DNA from: Thraustochytrium sp. TN22
Lineage: Eukaryota; Sar; Bigyra; Thraustochytrida; Thraustochytriidae
Reading direction: 5' to 3'
Assembly: GCA_013306675.1 (NCBI GenBank)
Contig: JABLUY010000008.1
Span: forward strand, 204,996-256,883
Length of the DNA stretch: 51,888 bases
Below, in pieces: positions 46,498 to 51,888 of the stretch (the first letter of the stretch is position 1; every line of letters begins with the position of its first letter). The position numbers were made by a program, and so were the translations under genes. A model generated the notes under the pieces. That model had not been told where the DNA came from and searched no databases. It saw only the letters and a list, made by a program, of their open reading frames with translations.

Positions 46498-48840
46498 TCA
46501 CGTCAGATCGGGTGCCTCATTGCGCGCGCCTACTTGGCTGTTCAAGAATGAAATCAGATCCAGATCTGCACGCAGAGCAGGTGCAGTTTCCGAGTCAAAG
46601 TCTCGCAACGCCTTGCGGGCCGCGTCAAAAGCAGCATCAAAGTGGGACGCGAAGCGAGCCGGGATCAGCGCCGAGCCGATCTCTGTTGACTTCCTCGCAG
46701 AGTCCCAGAGCGCGAGCCGCTCCTCCACCGCCTTGCGTCGCACCGCGGGCTCCAGCGACGACACGCGCTTCGCCCAGGTGGGGTCATGGCTCAGTTCAAG
46801 AAAGAGCTTGCGGGGATCGTCGTCGTCGTCAAGGTCGCCAAGGCACGCCGAGACCCAGAGCGCGCTGAGCGCAAGGGATTCCCAGTCGTCCAAGACAGAG
46901 GGCGGATAGCAGCAGTGAGCGCGCGTGGACGCAAACACAAGCGTCCCCTCGAGGTGTCCAGCGCGATCCGGATCCACCTTGGCGCTTGGCGGTCCCGCTT
47001 GGCACAGGAGCTCGAAGTCAATCAGCATCGTCTCATTCGCGCGAAGGCCAGCATCTATCGCAGGCACCTCGGGAAACGTTGCAATGACCATGTTCCGGGG
47101 CTTGATGTCGTTGTGCACGAGGCCTGCCGCTTCGAGCGCGAGCAAAACATCCCCAACGGACGTCACGACCGAGTCGGAGACGAAGTTCGGCGGTACTGGC
47201 AGAACAACGTAATCCGGGACGGAAACGCCCGCCACGTTTGTGACCACAGCATGCGAGAGATGAGGAAACACGCGCCAGACGCCAGTCTTGTCGACTGCAC
47301 CGTGCGCGACCAGCTGCGGCACTCCCTGCGACACGTTCTTGTCGGCGAGCAGCTGCAGAGCGCGCGCCTCGCGGCGACAACGCCTTGCCGAAGTGAGCTT
47401 AACCGTGGCGACCTCCCCTAGACGATCCGTGGGTTGGGCGAGGAGGCCGCTGTAGACGAAGCTTGATGCACGGACGTCACCGGAAGAAGGGTCCTTCGAC
47501 CAGCCCAGGTGCAGAACCGTGCGCGCATCCACCACCTCGCCGGACTCGAGCCGGAGGGGCAACCGACCGCCGCTCGGATCGGCAGGACCCTTCCATGGCA
47601 GGGCTTCTGCTGCGGCACGAACGTCGCGCGGGTTCACGAGCAGCAGCCACTCCACGAGCTTCCGGAACGCCTCCGGCGGTTCGTCGCTCCTAAAATCCGC
47701 AAGACTGAAGCGCGTCGAAGGACCCATCCCAAACGCATAAAGTCTGCGGAATGATGCATTCAACGTTGTGTTCTCCACAGCGCGTGCGACCTCGGGCAGC
47801 GGCGGCACGACGCCGGACAGCCGCCACACCGCGCCCGTCGATGTGAGGCCGAACGTCGGATGCCCGCCTCGAAGCCACCCGTAAGTGAAGGTTGACAGCC
47901 ACAGCCACGAACACGATTGGACCGCCGCCCGGTGCGCCAGGAGCACACTGTCCAGGGAGGTCTTGTACTCGACGGGCACAATGAAGCGGCTATGGATGAT
48001 GTCCTGTGTCGGCTGTGTGAGCCGAAGCGGCGGCTCTTCACGCAGATCGTCGGTCTGCATGAAAATCATCGCGTCAACCTGCGAGACGTTGTACTCGCCG
48101 AGCCCACGTCTGGCCGACACGCCGCCCAGACGGGAGCCTGTGCCGTCGAATGGCCTCTCAAGCCAACACTGAACGCCCAGCGAAGTCGCACAGGCCACCG
48201 TGAGCGCGGCGCCCTCGAGAATCGCGTTCGCGAGGGGGTGGACCAGGTTGTGCTCCTCGCCTACGGGCGCATCGCCCACTTCAAGAAGTCGCGCGAAATC
48301 CTCACCGACGCCCTCCCTTGACAGCAAATTCTGGACCTTCTCGTGGGAATAATCCCAGCCCGCCTGCAACTCCTCGTCGCTGACGTGCACGAAGGCGCGG
48401 GACGGGACGAAGTCTGAAATGTCGACGAGGTCGCCAAAGCTGTTCCTGAGAGTGGCGAGGTCAGCCTGGGAGGCGTTGACCAGCAGGACTGCGTTCCGCG
48501 CGCTGTCTACATTGAAATTCTCCATAGCGGTGTCGGATGCCACCCGGGCGGCTCGCTCTCGGTCGGCGCGGGCGCGCTCTCGGTCGGCGCGGGCTTCGGC
48601 CGCCGCGAGGAGGCGACGGAGTCGCTGCACTTCATCGTCTGGGCCGTCGCCGCCGTCGCAGCCAGAGACAGCCGCGAGGTGCTCGAGGCGCCGCCGCTCC
48701 CGCGCCGCAGCACGCGCGACGCACTCGCGCTCACCTTGCGCCACATCCCGCCAATCGAAGGCTTGCCATTGCTGTCGTTGATCAGGGTCTGGGTGCCCGG
48801 CTGCCTCGACCCGCCTCGCCGAAGTTCGCCGAATTTCCAT
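46498..48840 (-). CDS. nuclease-like/protein-kinase fusion, Crinkler-like
   Basis: 780 aa from the ATG at 48840 (MEIRRTSARRVEAAG); the frame is open to 48918. A coiled-coil-like Arg/Ala/Glu region comes first (LRRLLAAAEARADRERARAD). Residues about 230-330 contain VDAMIF and FIVPVEYKTSLDSVL, a D...ExK arrangement of the PD-(D/E)XK nuclease type. The C-terminal third is kinase-like: VATVKL (ATP-site Lys), RREARALQLL (helix C Glu), GLVHNDIKPRNMVIATF (HxDxxxxN catalytic loop near residue 577), MLIDFELL (DFG position reads DFE), GTLVFAS, and DDWESLALSALW. The arrangement recalls stramenopile Crinkler-type and fungal FunK1-type proteins, in which nuclease-like domains precede kinases. The kinase call is solid by motif; the nuclease part is inference. 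No signal peptide is seen. Confidence 0.7.
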   Translation of the reverse strand: MEIRRTSARRVEAAGHPDPDQRQQWQAFDWRDVAQGERECVARAAARERRRLEHLAAVSGCDGGDGPDDEVQRLRRLLAAAEARADRERARADRERAARVASDTAMENFNVDSARNAVLLVNASQADLATLRNSFGDLVDISDFVPSRAFVHVSDEELQAGWDYSHEKVQNLLSREGVGEDFARLLEVGDAPVGEEHNLVHPLANAILEGAALTVACATSLGVQCWLERPFDGTGSRLGGVSARRGLGEYNVSQVDAMIFMQTDDLREEPPLRLTQPTQDIIHSRFIVPVEYKTSLDSVLLAHRAAVQSCSWLWLSTFTYGWLRGGHPTFGLTSTGAVWRLSGVVPPLPEVARAVENTTLNASFRRLYAFGMGPSTRFSLADFRSDEPPEAFRKLVEWLLLVNPRDVRAAAEALPWKGPADPSGGRLPLRLESGEVVDARTVLHLGWSKDPSSGDVRASSFVYSGLLAQPTDRLGEVATVKLTSARRCRREARALQLLADKNVSQGVPQLVAHGAVDKTGVWRVFPHLSHAVVTNVAGVSVPDYVVLPVPPNFVSDSVVTSVGDVLLALEAAGLVHNDIKPRNMVIATFPEVPAIDAGLRANETMLIDFELLCQAGPPSAKVDPDRAGHLEGTLVFASTRAHCCYPPSVLDDWESLALSALWVSACLGDLDDDDDPRKLFLELSHDPTWAKRVSSLEPAVRRKAVEERLALWDSARKSTEIGSALIPARFASHFDAAFDAARKALRDFDSETAPALRADLDLISFLNSQVGARNEAPDLT

Positions 48841-49643
48841 CGGAATGAAGGGAACGAGAGAGACATTCGCGCGCGCGAAGATGCGCGGGCGCGAAGGTGT
48901 GCGGGCGCGAGGGCGCACTCGCCGCGCTGCGCAAGAGACTTGGCGTGCGTCGATTCTCTCTGTGGTAGAAAGGGCGTGGAGTCGTGGATCAAAGTCGTGG
49001 AGTCGTGGGCCTCTCTACCTGAGGCGCAGGGTGCAGTGCCCGCCCGCCGCTGTAGCCTGCGTCTTTTCGTCCCGCGACACGGGCAACCCTTTACGCGGCG
49101 CAAGCCGTTGCCACTCTCATCTCGCAGTCGACTCTGCTCGCTTTTGCCCGCCGCCGCCATCTCCGCCCTTGGTCGAACTCGATGCCGCCGCGCCCGCCGA
49201 CCAAGCCGCCAGTGGCACCGTGACAGGCAAGGAGCGTCGGCGATCGCTGATCTCGCGCGGGAGCGCTCCTGCGGGGACCTCCCGCACGCGCTACGGCGAA
49301 TGTCGCGATCCCGCACAAGTGACACGGCCAATACGATGTTAATTCACACAATCCGACTTGCAGTGGGTAACTTACTGCTGTTGCTGGAAGGTCACGGTGC
49401 TTCGTATGCATGTACGTGCCTGCCTGCTCTGCAGAGCGGCACTGCACATGCAAATGCGCATCCGTGTCATCCGTCGACCGCTGCGATGACGGTCGTGGCG
49501 ATGGCGATCGTGATGGCGCTGATCCAGACGACGAGAGGCAGGCCACTGGCGGCGGCCGATTGCCCGGTGCTGTCGACTGTGGAGGCGGCGCGGGGCGCGT
49601 GCGGGGGCGACTTTAGGCCGTAGGGCCAGCTTAGCTCGGGGGG
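48841..49643. other. upstream flank of the kinase-fusion gene
   Basis: No gene recognised. A 40-residue plus-strand frame with a hydrophobic start (MTVVAMAIVMALIQTTRGRP, from 49486) ends at TAG 49621 just before the next pseudogene; it could be a remnant signal-peptide exon but this is weak. Confidence 0.35.
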
Positions 49644-50474
49644 GAGAACGTCTTTGGCGAGCTCGAGGACTATTTGCTGGAGGGGCCGCACCACTGCAGC
49701 ACGTGCGGTGTCGGGTATGTGTGCCCGAATGCGGAAAGCGCGGACCATGTGAGGTGGCCGCTCACGGTTGAGGTCGGCAACGCCCCCCGGCTGGCCGCAG
49801 AGTACCCGAGCGCCTGCAACCTGAGCGAGCTGCTCGAGCCAGGTGGTGTGGCGGAGGAGCAGCAGGCATACGCCGAGCTGGAGGCCGCAAAATCGGTGCT
49901 CAGCGTGTACGATCCCCCTTCGACGGCGCCTTCGTCAGCCAAGCGCGCAAGTGCCGCTTCAGCGAACTCGTCCAGGCCATCGTCGCGCACAACACCAACC
50001 AGGGCAGGAACCTCTGCACCACATTCATCTGGCTCGGCATCTTCTGCGCCAACCAGCCCAAGCTCGCCAACAAGGACGCAGACCTCCTGCCCAAAATCCG
50101 CCATCAGCGTGACAACCTCCTCACGCGCGGCCTCCACGCCGCCATCGAGCGCTTCAATGAACGCCTCATCTTCTTCGACAAGTGGGACAACCCCGCGCCA
50201 TTCACCCGCATGTGGTGCGCGAAATCACGGACACGAACTTGCTGCGAGCACTGAGCATTGCCCGCGCGCGCTGCCTCGAAAAGTGAGGCCGCATACTCAG
50301 CCGACGAGGATTCTGAGAAGAGAGCAACTACGACGATGGTACCGACCGTGAGCTCCGCAACTGCAGGTCGAGCGGCGACGGCCCAAGCTTGAGCAGCCTC
50401 AGCCTTGGCGGCGAAATCCGCCAGAGCAGCGGTCAGAGCAGTGCGTCGTCACGCCGTGGCGCGGGCCGGTACTG
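49644..50474 (+). pseudogene. multiply frameshifted gene, unrecognised family
   Basis: Protein-like sequence passes between frames. Frame one reads ENVFGELEDYLLEGPHHC, then CGVGYVCPNAESADHVRW, up to LSVYDPP. At a run of five C (49914-49918) it continues one frame over as FDGAFVSQARKCRFSELV, then NTNQGRNLCTTFIWLGIFCA and RFNERLIFFDKWDNP. Near 50200 it shifts again to HPHVVREITDTNLLRALS, then IARARCLEK and a stop. After another shift, SNYDDGTDRELRNCRSSGDG and a Ser-rich end close at TGA 50472-50474. The first shift is explained by one lost C. I do not recognise the family; the Cys pairs in the first part might bind metal. Introns could explain one junction but I see no GT-AG pair at the C run. 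Confidence 0.6.
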
Positions 50475-50694
50475 AATGAATCACTCAGCACGGGCGTGCC
50501 GGCCACAGCAGCAGCTGCGTTCGTGCTCTGGTTGCGCGGGCGTGCAGACGGCAATGCACGCCGCTGCTGCAGCCGACTGAATATTCTCTGAGCCGATCGA
50601 ACATGGTGGCCACACCTGCGGAACCTTTCAGGACTCGGCAGCCGGTGACGACGTCACCTGCCTGGGCGGGTACGGCCGTGGCACGGTCAGGCCG

Positions 50695-50853
50695 TCACAT
50701 GGCCGGTCGAGCCTGCCCCTCGCCCTGCAGTCTGGGCCAGGCCGCGATGCTGTAGAAGCTGGTGAGCATACCACCGGAGGTGTCGCGCATGATGCCGCTC
50801 TTGTCGTCGTTTTGCGTGTAATACGCGGGCTGCAACTCAAGCAACTTGTGGAC
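50695..50853 (-). pseudogene. C-terminal gene fragment 1 of a repeated family
   Basis: Reads LLELQPAYYTQNDDKSGIMR, then DTSGGMLTSFYSIAAWPRLQ, then GEGQARPAM and a TGA at 50697-50695. It aligns with the fragment at 51580 (MTGEVLTSYYSTVTWPRPQA). No start codon or upstream exon is evident. It may be an exon of a gene reaching beyond the window, or a remnant. Family unrecognised. Confidence 0.45.
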
Positions 50854-51108
50854 GGTCAAAGTAGATGAATGAAAAAAGCCCCGCGCCTCGTTTCGCCCAC
50901 GATATGGTGAGCGAGCGTTGCTGCTCGTCGCTCCAGTACTGCCACCGCGTGCGATTCCTTCCCCGTGTAGCCGGGGTTGGAGATCTGCTCGGTGGGCATG
51001 CTCGCTGGCGCGAGGCTTCGGTGCTGGTCAGGGATCGGTCCAATGTGTCGGACCGGTGTGTCCTCCCGTGTCGATCCTGAGCGGACTCAGGGTGTTCTCG
51101 TGGTGTTC

Positions 51109-51241
51109 TCAGAGCAGGCTGCCGGCCGGCTTCATCTCGACGTCGGTGTCTTTGTTCGTGCTGATGTCGGCCGGCTTATGCCAGCCGTCCAACACGTCGT
51201 ACTTGACCTCGAGTGCTGGGACTTGCAGGCTGTCACAAGCG
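51109..51241 (-). pseudogene. C-terminal gene fragment 2
   Basis: Reads DSLQVPALEVKYDVLDGWHK, then PADISTNKDTDVEMKPAGSL and a stop at 51111-51109. LQVPALEVKY parallels QQVPALKVKY in fragment 3; after this the two diverge. Confidence 0.4.
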
Positions 51242-51579
51242 CGGTCCACTCGATGAACAAGGAAGGAAGCACACAGGAAGGTCCTAGCAGCCCTGAGGCG
51301 TGATGGTGACGGCGGAGACGCTTTGAAGCGGCTGAAAGGCCCGCTTTTGCTGGTATAAATTTTTGTCAGACTGGATGCTCGGCGGGCTCGGGCTCGCCCA
51401 CGGCGGCCCTACCCCGCTCCACCTGCTCGGCAAGTACTAGCACGAGAGAGAGAAGATGGTTGAGCTAATCTTGGTCTGCCAGCTGGCCTAGCCTGCGGCG
51501 CTGGTCAAGGGGCTGGAGCCGGCGGCCAGTGACGACGTCGCCTGCCCGGCCGTGGTCGGCCAGGTGTACGATCGGGCGG

Positions 51580-51828
51580 TCATATGGCCAGTCCAGGCTG
51601 TCCCTTGGCCTGCGGCCTCGGCCAGGTCACGGTGCTGTAGTAGCTGGTGAGCACCTCGCCGGTCATGTCGTGCACGTTGCCGTCCTTGCCGCCGTACTTG
51701 ACCTTGAGTGCCGGGACTTGCTGGCTGACACCGCCCCGCAGCGCTTGGCGTGTCGCCAAAAGCGGAGGCGAAAACTTGAGATAAAGCTTGGCCTTGGACA
51801 CGCTGGGTGCTGGAGTAGCTTGTGACAA
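51580..51828 (-). pseudogene. C-terminal gene fragment 3
   Basis: An open frame of 82 residues: SVSKAKLYLKFSPPLLATRQ, then GVSQQVPALKVKYGGKDGNV, then HDMTGEVLTSYYSTVTWPRP, ending GQPGLAI and TGA. It shares its first conserved block with fragment 2 and its second with fragment 1, so the three derive from one family. It could be the last exon of a real minus-strand gene that starts to the right of the window. Confidence 0.45.
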
Positions 51829-51888
51829 GAAAGAACTTACACTGTATGTGCCGGCCTTGACTTGAAACTTGACTTGGGACTTGGTCTT

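Larger units (their letters stand above)
50475..51888. other. right edge with three related gene fragments
   Basis: Apart from the three minus-strand fragments listed separately, no gene is seen. TGACGACGTC(A/G)CCTGCC occurs at about 50645 and 51530, marking a diverged direct duplication. Confidence 0.45.

Overview
This is nuclear DNA of a GC-rich eukaryote, most likely an aquatic protist. A stramenopile (labyrinthulomycete or similar) is my best guess, at low confidence. The eukaryotic call rests on CCT zeta, UBA5, signal peptidase complex subunit 3, a PHO80-type cyclin, a Bfr1-like protein, and spliceosomal introns with GT-AG borders. A selenocysteine-containing selenoprotein K fits an aquatic, selenium-using lineage. 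A GPI-type surface protein with PT-rich 'APTxxPT' spacers is of a kind common in stramenopiles. Large genes are single-exon. The small conserved genes (ferredoxin, SelK, SPC3) are cut into short exons by introns of about 50-220 bp.

Layout. 1-5 kb: the 3' end of an unknown gene, a four-exon mitochondrial ferredoxin (-) with an 8-nt microexon, a divergent selenoprotein K (+) with a candidate SECIS, and an unknown gene (-). 5-13.5 kb: a TVP38/VTT membrane protein (+), a 1666-aa DEP-C2-DUF639 membrane protein (+) and a nitroreductase (-). 13.7-19.3 kb: SPC3 (-, six exons), an AAGC microsatellite, and a CASD1-like acyltransferase (-) in permuted domain order whose SGNH part lacks the catalytic serine. 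19.3-25 kb is sparse: a low-confidence spliced gene, a GPI-type surface protein and an F-box protein. 25.5-30.6 kb: an LRR/polyQ protein, a PX-domain protein and UBA5. 30.6-34.6 kb: a tandem duplication that produced a second intact PIG3-like quinone oxidoreductase and a decayed 3' fragment of UBA5. 35.6-42.4 kb: Bfr1-like protein (-), CCT6 (+), cyclin (-). From 42.4 kb the window is poor in conserved genes. It has GC-rich low-complexity DNA, a coiled-coil ORF broken by a stop, a 780-aa nuclease-like/kinase fusion resembling Crinkler-type proteins, a multiply frameshifted pseudogene, and three related gene fragments at the right edge.

Most genes are unrelated housekeeping functions (ER protein handling, ufmylation, chaperonin, Fe-S electron transfer), and no operon logic is expected. 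Several products act at the ER or Golgi: SelK, SPC3, the VTT protein, the CASD1-like protein, and ER-linked ufmylation by UBA5. I read this as chance proximity. I found no convincing multi-gene 'system'. The most distinctive single items are the SelK/SECIS pair, the ferredoxin microexon, the permuted serine-less CASD1 relative, the DEP-C2-DUF639 architecture and the nuclease-like/kinase fusion.
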